64,000 nt of DNA from G963665495 sp963665495 (GCA_963665495.1 OY762289.1:4650001-4714000); one strand, 5' to 3'. Shown: positions 29,101 to 38,737, counted from the stretch's first letter. The notes: generated by a model not told the origin, from the letters alone. Numbers and translations are program-made.

Positions 29101-29662
29101 TGTTCACTGCGACAAACTCGGGGATCGCCGTCAGCTTAAGCTTTGTTTCCCGTGGCTCCTGAAATTGCGAGCGAACCTTGCTCGTCCGGGCCTGTGAAGC
29201 AGCAGACGTTGCCGTACGCTCGGGCAAGAAAGGCAGCAACGTGTTGGCGAGCATAGGATTAAACATCCGGAGCGCAAAGACTCCGGCGATCAAAATCAAT
29301 GCCAGGGCACCCCCTTGCCGGATCCAGAAGATTCTGTTTTGCCTTGCAGTACGGCGGGATTCGGCTTCCAGATGTGCCTGCAACTCCGGCTGGTCTGCCA
29401 CGGGTTCAGGCACAAAAAATGTCGGAGGATCGAGTTCGAAGCTGGCGCTCATACCAAAGCTTTTGAGATGGTCCACCACTTCCATAGCTTCATCTGCGGA
29501 AACTGCATCGATGAGCCGTATCGGCCGCTGCCGCATCAGATTCAGAAGCCGTTCCTTACCAGCTTCCGGATGCACCTGCCGCAGCATTTTGTATACTTCC
29601 TGCGCAGCCTCCAGCGTGGGAAGGGAATGGATGAGCACTTTTCCTTTAAATTCGGTTTCCAT
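26102..29662 (-). CDS. Large TPR-repeat membrane protein with an L7/L12-like N-terminal domain
   Basis: A 1186-aa protein. Residues about 1-75 read like a small alpha/beta domain; LLNLMRQRPIRLIDAVSADEAMEVV followed by DHLKSFGMSASFEL recalls the C-terminal domain of ribosomal protein L7/L12. A single membrane helix lies at about residues 90-112. The rest is periplasmic or cytoplasmic helical repeat, with recognisable TPR units in the second half (for example RALDYYTRAVALRPDDPWLQINKAWCLRELGRFDEAAAIL). No enzyme domain is seen. It follows the radical SAM gene by about 370 bp in the same direction. The ATG at 29662 is chosen because the conserved-looking domain begins there; an ATG 19 codons earlier is possible. 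Confidence 0.72.
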   Translation of the reverse strand: METEFKGKVLIHSLPTLEAAQEVYKMLRQVHPEAGKERLLNLMRQRPIRLIDAVSADEAMEVVDHLKSFGMSASFELDPPTFFVPEPVADQPELQAHLEAESRRTARQNRIFWIRQGGALALILIAGVFALRMFNPMLANTLLPFLPERTATSAASQARTSKVRSQFQEPRETKLKLTAIPEFVAVNKPIPGLLQVPAGQMYEAFQLRYRLQPDVRFAMALRYLSNTQHDAEKRLRLGEMQWNRDTLLIPLLKKDEKIDELRMALPLTFPRMLEGLEDWMRLLEKHGYSFAFSDATVLELPYISAVASISKVDQRFILNGLAGLDQQWRTGGPRRRLLEAALCGNILLQLTMYSDPLSRTDSIVGESLGMLALTRHGRPAEESAVETALLALMMGYDGCVPKPELQDASGRSLQMARLLLAFLQHDFDMLEKLHDKDPSTMSRYLLARLHLWAKNKERAQELYQKISKDNPHGFPWICDSFYSCSLNVSKQTTLTYPLMLLNQVVPPVRNSPAKAALMKRYAQALYGESADRAKDTQKEPLQEVDITFEAFDKLLAQWQPFKDSEASGYFVDNDKARLVMRTLYEGAMAQRFKLLYHNWNVVEAANEFAVTLLGKYRLHPLAKYYLAQTLIDLGKSGEAYGYAVEICNDGDARGKISYDAYELLQKMNKAGAMAKGITRKLDSRPEYQELLGNVFFYQRNPNIAAAYYRNASNPMENQLSLQENLREVTKSDAPLLQYAAAHPDDCDIQSAIGEYFTGKKTSQGFARALDYYTRAVALRPDDPWLQINKAWCLRELGRFDEAAAILKDAISLYPRHDLTYTQLVVCLAKDYLAMGDAALAVETVKDEIASYMNDALITGARAYEQAGDLSTAQDLFQRAAERYPTSADSMGNLVQFYWKQGKYAQAAAAIKQARTSDALRYDWYFKSFIEVFKDLPKEKGLEAFTAFADAGRPGWEVDRLAKKLAKNGQYQLAYDVASLQMPVNPHELALRYILLESIGRELPDPPDIMKVFQQLIDMDSRKDRLQNMLMVEGEYALALQIYKDAASFDNNVRHAIMLNNLICWLRMDKQPPELEQEFVEFFKQERDSYLMLPGRFLLGLISRDAFLEASDTASKRCMTSYFIGLQERLKGNFDEAAIWYQMCCDLEGRVYERNFAVEELRHWFDVGTSNLARMNKADVLPASKEL

Positions 29663-30029
29663 AAAGGAGAATCCTCTCAAAAGGAGTAACACCGGATTGG
29701 TTCCGGCAGTCTGCAACATTCTTCAGACTCGGAAGTGTAGCAACAGCTCCCCTTAAAATTTACTCATACAATGAACCATGTGGCTTTTGTCGGTTCATTG
29801 CATCGAGATGCGTTGAAACCTTATGTCATACTTACAATTCTTTATAAAGTATTATTTAATAAAAAACTGAATTCTTTTTATTCTTTGTGAAAATGATGAT
29901 GTTTCGAGAAGAAAAAAGGAGAACTGATCGCGGGGAAACTGCCTGCCGGCTGGCGCCCATGCCGTATCCGGACCGCGGACAGGGGATAAAGATTCGAGGA
30001 ATGTTTTAAAGATCGAACCCGCGTGTCCG
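29663..30029. other. Intergenic region, 367 bp, AT-rich in its left half
   Basis: No gene is supported. The sequence 29750-29890 is AT-rich and is the likely promoter of the leftward TPR gene. Confidence 0.45.
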
Positions 30030-31016
30030 TCAGATGGCGTGGTCCGGTTCAGCCGCAGGATCCTGCAACTGCCCCAGCCGCTCATTGAGCCTGGTCCGGC
30101 CGCCGTCTTCAAGGACTGCGGCCAGGGCTTTGCTGGGATCCGGCAAAAAGCGCTGCTGCCGCCGTATCAGCGCCAAGGCTGCCTCACTGTCGCCCGTATT
30201 GTACAAAACACGGGCAGCTTCCAGGTTCGTCCGGAGTTCGAGCTGCGTATTGCGGCGCGTGCCTTTTTCTATTTTCCAGGAGCTTTTCCTGTGCAGTGCG
30301 CCGGTGCAATGCATGCAGGCGTCCAGGGGCCAGCGATTCCGCCAATGCCAGAACTTGCCGGGTTTGAACGGCTGCTTCAAATCAAAAAACATCTGTTCGG
30401 AGTCCGCAACCTCCGGGATGGCCTGTGGGTTCTGATAGGAAAAACCGCCGAATCCGCAACGCGCCAAAACACCGTCGGAACGCAGAACCGTACATTCGGA
30501 CATGGGACAAAAAAATTCTACTTCCAGGGGCGTGCGCGAATATTCCAGCTCTGTAAAGACCTGCTGCCGGCGTATGTCTATATCGAGATGCGGGTGTCTG
30601 CTGCGCAAGAGTTCGATGAGCTTATCGGCTCTTTGCTCGCCGCCGATGGTTCTGAGCAGATTGGGGTAATAGGAGACGAAAAGCAGCTTGGTAAGTTGCC
30701 AGATCCGATGATACGCCCTGATTGCCTCTTCCGACAACCAGAACAAGTTAGTCGTCAGCATCAACGGCTTGTTGTAGCGCTCCCTGAAAGCGCGCATAAA
30801 GCCTTCCAGATCCGGATGAAGAAAGGGCTCTCCTCCCATGATGGAGATATGATTATAGCGGATGTGGTTTTCTTCCAGCACATCCAGCCAGGGAAAAAAC
30901 TCCTCGGGCTTGTGATTGCATTCGCCGAAAAAAGGCGAACTGTTGTTACACCAACGGCAATTGTTGTTGCAATGGTCAACCGCATGCACTTCAATCCATC
31001 CGAATCGAAGACTCAT
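30030..31016 (-). CDS. Radical SAM protein with SPASM-like C-terminal cysteines
   Basis: A 328-aa protein. Cys16, Cys20 and Cys23 (DHCNNNCRWCNN) are the CxxxCxxC ligands of the radical SAM cluster, and MGGEPFLHPDL is the SAM-binding GGEP motif. More cysteines further on (FFCPMSEC, LARCGFGG, ACMHCTGA) suggest auxiliary iron-sulfur cluster(s), as in SPASM/twitch enzymes that modify peptides, tRNAs or sugars. The last 65 residues are helical and TPR-like. No small precursor-peptide gene is visible next to it, so the substrate is unknown. Confidence 0.82.
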   Translation of the reverse strand: MSLRFGWIEVHAVDHCNNNCRWCNNSSPFFGECNHKPEEFFPWLDVLEENHIRYNHISIMGGEPFLHPDLEGFMRAFRERYNKPLMLTTNLFWLSEEAIRAYHRIWQLTKLLFVSYYPNLLRTIGGEQRADKLIELLRSRHPHLDIDIRRQQVFTELEYSRTPLEVEFFCPMSECTVLRSDGVLARCGFGGFSYQNPQAIPEVADSEQMFFDLKQPFKPGKFWHWRNRWPLDACMHCTGALHRKSSWKIEKGTRRNTQLELRTNLEAARVLYNTGDSEAALALIRRQQRFLPDPSKALAAVLEDGGRTRLNERLGQLQDPAAEPDHAI

Positions 31017-31260
31017 CGCCGCACCCCCGCGCCATGTACCCCATGACTCGTTTTACAAAAGGAAAAATGCCAAACACAAATCTTAATCAATAAAAAATTA
31101 AGACATATTTAAGCTTGATCGGCTAATCTGTCCTGATCCTTATGGTATAATTGAGATTTGAGTCAATCGGTTCTTTGGTCGCTGGGAGTTCCGGCGGGAA
31201 TAACGGAAAAAAGACGGCAACAGCCCCAGGCACAACGGGTCCTTGGGATTACCACATTGA

Positions 31261-31725
31261 TTATATTTTTCTACCAAGATACGCGGAAACGTCTGTTTCC
31301 CGGATATGGTACTCGCCGCTGAAATGGGGAGAGCTGATCAGAAAATCCGCCGAAGAACGGTTGGATGCCGTGGGGATGTTATACAGTACAGCCAGCCGGA
31401 GCAGAGCCTTGACGTCCACATCATGCGGGTGGGGTTGCATCGGATCCCAGAAAAAAATGAGGATGTCAATTTTTCCTTCGGCAATCAGAGCGCCGAGTTG
31501 CTGGTCCCCTCCCAGAGGCCCGGATTTCATTTTATGCAGGCAGAGATCCTGATCCTCACAGGCCTTGCGCGCGCCCTTTTCCAGCAGCAGTTTTTCGATA
31601 AGTCCGCCGGTGGTGCCTGTGGCAAAAAGCCGGTGACAGGCCAGCTTTTCCAGATGTTCTTCTACGAATTCCAGCAGATTTCTTTTGCAATTGTCGTGGG
31701 CCACAAGGGCGATATTTTTCTGCAT
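31261..31725 (-). CDS. mgsA: Methylglyoxal synthase
   Basis: A 154-aa cytoplasmic enzyme that converts dihydroxyacetone phosphate to methylglyoxal and phosphate, a bypass of lower glycolysis. Family motifs are ALVAHDNCKRNLLEF, FATGTTGGLI, SGPLGGDQQLGALIAEGKID and FFWDPMQPHPHDVDVKALLRL, giving the catalytic aspartates. The length is normal. GGAGG precedes the ATG. It is separated from the radical SAM gene by a 244-bp gap. Confidence 0.96.
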   Translation of the reverse strand: MQKNIALVAHDNCKRNLLEFVEEHLEKLACHRLFATGTTGGLIEKLLLEKGARKACEDQDLCLHKMKSGPLGGDQQLGALIAEGKIDILIFFWDPMQPHPHDVDVKALLRLAVLYNIPTASNRSSADFLISSPHFSGEYHIRETDVSAYLGRKI

Positions 31726-31859
31726 AGCGCGTTTCCTCCGGAAAAATTAACTCTAGTCTGCCAATTTTCCAGGAGAACAGCCAGAAAAACTTTAACGCCG
31801 CGTACGGCTTCCGTACATGCTCTTGCGCTGCTGTAACAGAAAACCTGCCGGACGACTTG

Positions 31860-33185
31860 CTACACGGTGTCCACGGTAACAGTTTCGGAGGCAACAGATT
31901 CGGCGGCCGGCTTGGGAGTTTTGCGCGTACGCGTCAGCACCACAAGCAGCAACCAGAGGAATATGGCATAAACCAGCGGAATATTTGCCCATGCGGGGTA
32001 CTTAATCAGTGCGTGCCAGACAAGACCATGCAGGCTGGTCAGAGCATAAAGCGTAAAGAGGCATAACAGACAAAGTCGCCATCCCCTTTCGACGAGTTCC
32101 TTCCAGGCAACTAAAAAGGCCGGAACCAGGATTACCTGCATATGATACCAGATGTTGTAAGGAAGCAGCAAAGCAGCCGCGATGACCATGGCGATCTCAA
32201 GATCCCGGTTGCCTTTGCCCTTTCCGGGAGGCAGGCAGGCCAGGACGGTGACGCACATAACAAAAACAGCGAAAATCTGCCCACCGAGTACGGCAAACTC
32301 CGGATGCGAGGGGTACAAACGTCCCAGGGCGCCGTTAATGGTTTGATTGGGAACGTAAGGTTCGACCAACGTGCCGGATGCGAGCTGCGAGGCCTGCAGC
32401 AGTGCGTCCAAAAAGTATCCCGCACCGCCCAGCCACACGGAAACCCCAATGATCGCCGCAATGCTGATCGCCACGCCCAGCACCACGCGCCAGCGAGTCC
32501 GCCAGATCATCAATCCGACAAGGCTGAGGGGAATTACCTTGACCATGGTTCCAAAACCCAGTGCAAAACCGCAGGCCAGTTCCTTGTTATGTTTGCTGGC
32601 CACTAGAGCCAGCACGATTCCTATTAACAGGAACGCATTGATCTGCCCGGCGTAGACCACGGTCCAGGCCGGCACGTTGCATGCGAACGCCAGAAAGCTG
32701 GCCTGATACCAGCCTTTCCCGAGATATGTTCCGCATAGCCAGGCGCAGATCACCAGCAAAGCGACGCTCAGTCCCATCCAGACCATGGCGCCTTCCTGCC
32801 GTTGCTCCACTGGAATCTGAGAAAGAATGGAAACCGTCAACGGCGGATAGCGATAGGGATGGGCAATGTCGGGAAGCCCAAGTTCCTCCGCGGTTCGTTC
32901 AAAATCCTGAGCAGTGGCCGTGTACGGGCTGCTTCCACGCGCCATAATCAAACCTGCGACATAGTATGTATCGTAATCAACATACTCGTCCTGGGTGAAG
33001 GAGTAGACCGCAATGGCGGAGAGCAACACCGTGAGCAGAAGACACAGCTGCATGGTGAGTTTTCCGCGCCCTGCAGTCCGGCAGGGATCCCCGAGCCAGG
33101 TCCAAAAAGTACGCAAATGTTTGACTGAAAAAAATGACAAGCGGGAAGAACTGCTCTGATTTGAATCGGGAGGTAAGTTGGGCAT
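31860..33185 (-). CDS. GT87-type (DUF2029) integral membrane glycosyltransferase
   Basis: A 441-aa protein with about ten membrane helices. After the first helix (LCLLLTVLLSAIAVYSF) comes a periplasmic loop with VDYDTYYVAGLIMARGSSPY, the DxD-like pattern of polyprenyl-phosphate-dependent mannosyl/arabinosyl transferases. HPYRYPPLTVSIL and NIWYHMQVIL are further family segments. It presumably adds sugars to a lipid-linked or envelope acceptor on the outer side of the inner membrane. Divergent from murB. Confidence 0.78.
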   Translation of the reverse strand: MPNLPPDSNQSSSSRLSFFSVKHLRTFWTWLGDPCRTAGRGKLTMQLCLLLTVLLSAIAVYSFTQDEYVDYDTYYVAGLIMARGSSPYTATAQDFERTAEELGLPDIAHPYRYPPLTVSILSQIPVEQRQEGAMVWMGLSVALLVICAWLCGTYLGKGWYQASFLAFACNVPAWTVVYAGQINAFLLIGIVLALVASKHNKELACGFALGFGTMVKVIPLSLVGLMIWRTRWRVVLGVAISIAAIIGVSVWLGGAGYFLDALLQASQLASGTLVEPYVPNQTINGALGRLYPSHPEFAVLGGQIFAVFVMCVTVLACLPPGKGKGNRDLEIAMVIAAALLLPYNIWYHMQVILVPAFLVAWKELVERGWRLCLLCLFTLYALTSLHGLVWHALIKYPAWANIPLVYAIFLWLLLVVLTRTRKTPKPAAESVASETVTVDTV

Positions 33186-33425
33186 AAAAAAGTAAAGAAA
33201 TTCTTGTGGTTGATGTTTTTGAAACTGCTACTTTTTTTTACAGCTCCACTTTTGTTTATAGCTCGGTATTGCTACCTGGAACATTCTGCCAAGTCAACCG
33301 GAAGCTCCCCTTCTAAGCCTGCAATAGCCATGCTATGGACGGCCTTTGCCTTTGGAAAAAAATGATTGCGGGTACCCGTAAATGCTTTCTGGACGGAGTG
33401 TCCCGGACGGGGGTAGAGAGTGGCA

Positions 33426-34403
33426 ATGAACAAAATAGCAGTGCTCAGTGATTTTCAAAAGCTCCTGGGAGCGTCCGACGTCATGGCGGATGCGCCCCTG
33501 GCCCGGTTTTGCACTTGGAAAATCGGCGGCCCGGCCGACATTCTCGTCTCCCCCGCTGCTGTGGAAGATGTTGTACTGGTGACGCAATACGCCCGGCAAA
33601 ACGCCCTGCCCCTGGTCGTAATCGGAGGCGGGTCCAATATTCTGTTTGATGACGCCGGATTTCGCGGAATCATCTTACGCATCGGATCAGGTTTGGCCGG
33701 ATTTGAAATGAACGCGGACGGTTTCGTACGGGCAGGTGCGGGAATCTGGACACCGGCTTTTGTCCGGCGCGTAGCAGGTGCCGGTTTTGCCGGTTGCTCT
33801 CACGCCATTGGCATACCCGGATCTTTGGGGGGACTGATAGTGATGAACGGCGGCACGTACCGGAAAGGAATCGGCGAACAACTGGTCGAAGCCACCATTG
33901 TTCGTAAAGACGGCAGCATCGGAACGCTTACCCACCAGGAGTGCGCCTTTGGCTATCGTTCGTCGCTGCTACAGAAACAGGAATCCGTTGTTGTGGCTGC
34001 AACTTTTCAATACGCGCGCGGCAACAAGGCGGAACTGCGGCGTGAAATGCTTCAGACTCTCAGGATGCGTAATAAGAACTTCCCGCGCAAGCTCCCCAAC
34101 TGCGGTTCTGTTTTTCTGAGCGACCCCGATCTGTATGAAACCGTAGGCCCCCCCGGCAAAGTCATCGAAGAGGCCGGACTCAAAGGCGAGCGCTGCGGTG
34201 CGGCTGAGGTCTCCAGGGTGCACGCCAACTTCATCATCAACACCGGCGGCGCCACTTCGGCGGATGTCTTAGGCCTGATCGCAAGAATCCGTTCCATCGT
34301 CCACGCGCGTACGGGCCATAAGCTCGAATGCGAGGTCAGACATCTGCCGCCCATCGGCGTAATGCAACAGGCGCACATCAGCGCGAAATGCCTAGAGGAA
34401 TGA
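33426..34403 (+). CDS. murB: UDP-N-acetylenolpyruvoylglucosamine reductase
   Basis: A 325-aa FAD enzyme that reduces the enolpyruvyl group to make UDP-N-acetylmuramate for peptidoglycan. FAD motifs are CTWKIGGPADILVSP and VIGGGSNILF; the proton-donor serine lies in NCGSVF; VRDGSIG-type and EVSRVHANFIIN segments are conserved. The ATG at 33426 is taken over a GTG two codons earlier. Unusually it is outside a mur/fts cluster. Confidence 0.94.
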   Translation: MNKIAVLSDFQKLLGASDVMADAPLARFCTWKIGGPADILVSPAAVEDVVLVTQYARQNALPLVVIGGGSNILFDDAGFRGIILRIGSGLAGFEMNADGFVRAGAGIWTPAFVRRVAGAGFAGCSHAIGIPGSLGGLIVMNGGTYRKGIGEQLVEATIVRKDGSIGTLTHQECAFGYRSSLLQKQESVVVAATFQYARGNKAELRREMLQTLRMRNKNFPRKLPNCGSVFLSDPDLYETVGPPGKVIEEAGLKGERCGAAEVSRVHANFIINTGGATSADVLGLIARIRSIVHARTGHKLECEVRHLPPIGVMQQAHISAKCLEE

Positions 34404-34417
34404 GCGCGGTGTAAGCT

Positions 34418-35284
34418 CTACCACGCGTACATCACGCCGCCGCCGCCGGTCCAGTTGTCGGCAGCGCCGCGATCTTTGACAACCGGGCTGTTGGCCGCGG
34501 TTTCGAGATAGCGCGTATACATGCCGCCGAAGCCGAAATGCCATTTTTCGCTCAGGTGGAAGACCAGTCCCAGGTAGGTACGCGTATCGCGCAGACCGGA
34601 GCCCGGCGTGTAGGCGTTGAGTCCGGAGGCAAGGGCGTTGCTGTCATCAACGCCGAAGTAGGTATCCATAAAGCCTTTGTCCGCCCATGTGAGCCCCTGG
34701 CCTCCGGCGATGCTCATGAATTTGAAAATCGGCCACATGCCGACGGCTGAACCGCCGATGGTCACGCCGTTGGACACGCCCCCCACATCCGCCAGGGTGT
34801 ATACGCTCAGGGTCAACCGTTTCAGAGGATTCGCCTTGTCGAAAAAGGTGTAGCCAGCAAATGCGCCGACATCCACCGAGTCGTCGATGTCGTCGAGCTT
34901 GTTCACCATGTCGTCCTGAACGTCCGAACGGCCGAAGCGGTAGACCACATCCGGACCGAAGCGCCAATTGGGATCATCCAGCAGGTTTATCCGCAGTTCG
35001 TTGGCAATAAGTTCGACGTAGCGGTCCCCGTCGAACTCGTAAAGCAGGTAGGGCGCGGCGCCGAAATCGACGTATTTCGACCCGTAATATTCCGGATAAA
35101 CGCCCCCCACCAGGGCGAAAAGGTTTACGTGGGGCACGGGCATGGGAAAGATCGACTCCATGGCAGACGCTTTCCCTGCGCCCGACAAAAAGCAGAAGGC
35201 AACAAGCAGAATTGTTGCCGGAATGGATTTACGTAAAAAAATCAAAAAGTTGCCAAAAAAGTTTCGACTATGACGCACTTGCAT
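34418..35284 (-). CDS. MipA/OmpV-family outer membrane protein
   Basis: A 288-aa outer-membrane beta-barrel. A long signal peptide ends at GKASA, followed by PHVNLFALVGGVYPEYYGSKYVDFGAAPYLLYE, the typical MipA/OmpV opening, and by alternating beta strands finishing with an aromatic residue (VMYAW). The start at 35284 has GGGGGAG upstream; a longer frame lacks one. Members scaffold peptidoglycan enzymes or have unknown roles. Convergent with murB, 14 bp apart. Confidence 0.86.
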   Translation of the reverse strand: MQVRHSRNFFGNFLIFLRKSIPATILLVAFCFLSGAGKASAMESIFPMPVPHVNLFALVGGVYPEYYGSKYVDFGAAPYLLYEFDGDRYVELIANELRINLLDDPNWRFGPDVVYRFGRSDVQDDMVNKLDDIDDSVDVGAFAGYTFFDKANPLKRLTLSVYTLADVGGVSNGVTIGGSAVGMWPIFKFMSIAGGQGLTWADKGFMDTYFGVDDSNALASGLNAYTPGSGLRDTRTYLGLVFHLSEKWHFGFGGMYTRYLETAANSPVVKDRGAADNWTGGGGVMYAW

Positions 35285-36640
35285 TATCTCCCCCATTTTT
35301 TTCAACATAGACAATATGTTGACGCATAGCAATTGCGCAGCCTCTCGTGCAAGTTTCGATCCCAGTCATTCCGCAGTTTATAAAATTCTTTCCAGGGAGA
35401 TAGTGAGACGCTTGGGAACGCATACTCCGTATCGAACGACCTGGCTGTTTTCAGCTTTGAAAACTTCATGCTTACTCCACCAGCGAACTGATGGCTTTTT
35501 TACTCCTGCTGACTATGCAGGATCATTTTCCTTTCTCCATTGCGATCAATACGATGCCCACGTTGCGGACGCGTCTGGGTCCTTTCCTATGGGGATGCAG
35601 TCCTCCACTAAAGGGGTCGACGCCCCATGTGCGAACTTCGGCTACTTTATTGTTTTTCCCGAAACAACGATAACTTGCTTCGGGGGTAAGGTCCTGAACA
35701 CCGCAAGATTTGGGTGCGGATCGAGGCTTCCCGCGCGCCGGCGTGCACCGCAGCACTCAGAGACTATAAGAAAAAATATCCGTGACAACGACTATATTTA
35801 TATTGCAAGCCGGTCATTTTACTCTGTTGCGAGGCCAGGCAACTGGTGAAGCTTTGATGGAATACTGCAAAAAGCAATCTCTATTGCTCTAGAACTGCTT
35901 CCGTTTCCGAAACAACAGTCTTATCTTCCTTGTATTGTCTTACTTTATTGAAATATCTAGTCTTCACCCTCTTTTCTGTTTATACTGTCTTTCTCATACA
36001 AGTGCTTACAAAATAACGGCACATCTTTAATTACGTGCAGAACTTGCTGAACTGTCCCATTACATTCCCTGCGCGTCAAAATACATTCATTTTACTGATA
36101 GAAGTATGGCAACAAACATTTCATAGCCATATTTTTTAGTAGATATCGAGCGGAAACTACAAGTTAATCGCCGTACATGAAAAATTTTTGTCTACTCTAG
36201 CAACGCAATATTCATCATTTCAGCAGGATACAATTCTATCTTTTTCATTTTAAACTTTTGCACCTGAAAAAAGTGCAGAGCATCCTTCTCAACTCATAAT
36301 TAGCTATCAGATAGTATAATAAATTTAATCCTATCCTTTACAGGATATTTTTTCAATTCATTCAAGCCGAATCAGTCTCGAGCTTTCCCTTATACTATAT
36401 ACAATGCTTTTTGAGTAACGATTCGCGGTATTCGTTCCAGTCACAAAAAGAAGCTTGGCGTAATTTTTTTCTGTGATATAATCGACTGAATATAATCAGA
36501 CAGTATACATGTTGAAAATGATGCTCCTCCAATCCCAGAGAATAACTCGCAACAGATGCCCGTGTAAAAGTGGTAACGCATCATAACCTAATGCCGACAA
36601 GTACAGGCGAAACACAACTTAAAGAAATGGCTGGAAGGTA
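35285..36640. other. Gene-free region, 1.35 kb, AT-rich in its second half
   Basis: The left part (35300-35850) has normal G+C and carries a 177-codon open frame without ribosome site or recognisable product; it may be a decayed gene. From about 35850 to 36600 the sequence is AT-rich with many short T and A tracts and stop codons in all frames. No RNA gene, repeat array or transposon end could be identified. It precedes the PAS histidine kinase and probably contains its promoter. Confidence 0.5.
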
Positions 36641-38737
36641 ATGCAGGACAAGTTCAAAACAAAGGCGCAGCTCATTGCCGAGCTTGAAGAGCTGCGTGCT
36701 AAAAACAGAACCACCGGCGAACTTGCACACGTTGAGGACCGCTTCAAGCAAATGGTCGATGACCTCCCGCTCATGGTCTACGAAGTAGACCGTGACGGAA
36801 ACTTCACCTATGTCAACAAGCTAACATTCGCGATTTTCGGATACGATATCCAGGATGTAAAACAAGGGCTCAATGCCGCTCAGATCATTCACCCCGACGA
36901 CTATGAACGGGCAGTGGGCAACATGCAACGCATGATGCGTGGCGAGCCTCCTCTCGGGGAGGAATTTCGCGTTGTTCACCGGGACGGATCGACATTCGTT
37001 GTCAGAATTTTTTCCCAAGGGCTGTTCAGGGATGGAGAACCCATAGGCGTACGGGGAATCACAGTTGACCTCTCCGACATCCGCCAGGCAGAGGAGGCAC
37101 TCAAAAAAAGCGAGGCCTACTACCGTACGCTGTTTGAAAATACGGGCACGGCCAAGTTCATTTTCGGGCCGGATTACGTCATCCGGCGATGCAATTCCCA
37201 ATTTGAAAAAATGTCTGGTTTCTCCCGTCATGAAATCGAAGACAAAATGAAATGGTCGGATTTCATAGCTGACGCTGATCTGAACCGTATCCTCGATTAC
37301 TACGCCCGGCAAAAAGACCCCGCACGCGAACTGCCCACAGAGCTTGAATTTTCCTGCTTTTCCAAAGGCGGCATTCGCAAGCAGGTCCATGTGATAGTCG
37401 GTTTCATCCCCGACTCCGAAGAAAGAGTCTGTTCACTCATCGACATAACCGAACGCAAGCAGGCTGAAGATGCCCTGCGGAAAAGCGAAAAGCGCTACGA
37501 GCTTGTTGTCAGGGGCGCCAACGACGGTATCTGGGATTGGGACATGAAAAACGACGTTGTGTTCTACTCCTCCCGCTACAAGGAAATTCTCGGATACACG
37601 GACGACGAATTTCCCAACATTGGAGATTCCTGGCTTAATAATGTCTACTCTGAGGACAGGGAACGCATTCTTGAGGCCAACAGACGCTGTCTTGAAGGCG
37701 AAATAGACCATTTTGAAGTCGAATACCGCATGCTTCACAAAGACGGCTCCCTGCGCTGGATTCAGGGTAAAGGGGCCAGTGCCAAAGATGAAAACGGCGT
37801 CATTTACAGACTGGCTGGCACACATACGGACATCACGGAACGCAAGGCCCATGAAGAAGCCCAGTGCCGCGTCAACGAAGAACTGGAACGCAGGGTAAAA
37901 GAGCGTACGCTCGAGGTGCGGAAAAAAGCCAGGGAGCTGGAAGAAGCCAACAAGCGCCTCAGGAGGTTGGACGATGATAAATCAGCCATCGTCTCGGCCG
38001 TTTCCCATGAACTGCGGACGCCTCTTACATCCGTACGCGGTTTTGCCAAACTTACCGGTAAAAATTTTCAGCGTTTCTTTATGCCTCTGGCCAACGATCC
38101 CAAGTTGCTCGAAAAAGGAAATAGAATTCGAAAAAATCTCCTTACCATAGAAAAAGAAGGCGAACGCCTTACCAGACTGATCAGTGATTTCCTGGACATC
38201 AACCGTATCGAATCCGGCAAGGCCTTATGGAACGATTCCCAAATCGATCTTCGGAGTGTCGTAAAAAAGGCAGTTAACGCGCTTTCCGGAGCCTTTGCCA
38301 CAGAGAAGGCCGTCACTCTGAATGCAGACTACCCCGAGGCGGTTCCAAGCGTCCAAGCGGATCCGGACAAGATCCAGCAGGTCGTGATCAACCTGCTGGA
38401 CAATGCCTATAAATTCACCTCCGAGGGCTCTGTTACCGTCTCCATTTCAAACGCCGAGGACTTTGTTTCCGTCGCAGTCGCCGATACGGGTATCGGCATT
38501 CCTGAAGAGGAACTGCCCCGCATCTTTGAAAAATTCCACAAAACCCGAAAAGGCGATACCGTGGCGATCAAAGACAAGGGCACCGGCCTCGGACTCGCGC
38601 TCTGCAAAGAAATTGTGACCCATTACAACGGTAAGATCTGGGTCGAATCTACTCCCGGCAAAGGCAGTAAATTCTGCTTCGCTATTCCCTGTCTTTCAAA
38701 CCCAGCGACTTCCTCTTCTGTAAAAAACAATGGATAA
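36641..38737 (+). CDS. PAS-domain sensor histidine kinase
   Basis: A 698-aa soluble kinase with no membrane segment. After a short coiled coil (AQLIAELEELRAKN) come three PAS/PAC units (about residues 32-150, 160-285 and 290-410; each ends in a DITERK-like linker). A coiled coil leads to the phosphoacceptor His456 in VSHELRTPLTSVRGF and an ATPase domain with NLLDNAYKF, ADTGIGIPEEEL and GTGLGLAL. It probably responds to a cytoplasmic redox or ligand signal. No response regulator gene is adjacent, so it is an orphan. GGAAGG precedes the ATG. Confidence 0.9.
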   Translation: MQDKFKTKAQLIAELEELRAKNRTTGELAHVEDRFKQMVDDLPLMVYEVDRDGNFTYVNKLTFAIFGYDIQDVKQGLNAAQIIHPDDYERAVGNMQRMMRGEPPLGEEFRVVHRDGSTFVVRIFSQGLFRDGEPIGVRGITVDLSDIRQAEEALKKSEAYYRTLFENTGTAKFIFGPDYVIRRCNSQFEKMSGFSRHEIEDKMKWSDFIADADLNRILDYYARQKDPARELPTELEFSCFSKGGIRKQVHVIVGFIPDSEERVCSLIDITERKQAEDALRKSEKRYELVVRGANDGIWDWDMKNDVVFYSSRYKEILGYTDDEFPNIGDSWLNNVYSEDRERILEANRRCLEGEIDHFEVEYRMLHKDGSLRWIQGKGASAKDENGVIYRLAGTHTDITERKAHEEAQCRVNEELERRVKERTLEVRKKARELEEANKRLRRLDDDKSAIVSAVSHELRTPLTSVRGFAKLTGKNFQRFFMPLANDPKLLEKGNRIRKNLLTIEKEGERLTRLISDFLDINRIESGKALWNDSQIDLRSVVKKAVNALSGAFATEKAVTLNADYPEAVPSVQADPDKIQQVVINLLDNAYKFTSEGSVTVSISNAEDFVSVAVADTGIGIPEEELPRIFEKFHKTRKGDTVAIKDKGTGLGLALCKEIVTHYNGKIWVESTPGKGSKFCFAIPCLSNPATSSSVKNNG

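Noticed and set aside
35316..35849. A 177-codon plus-strand frame
   Set aside because: No ribosome site, no coherent composition and no recognisable family; at best a decayed gene.
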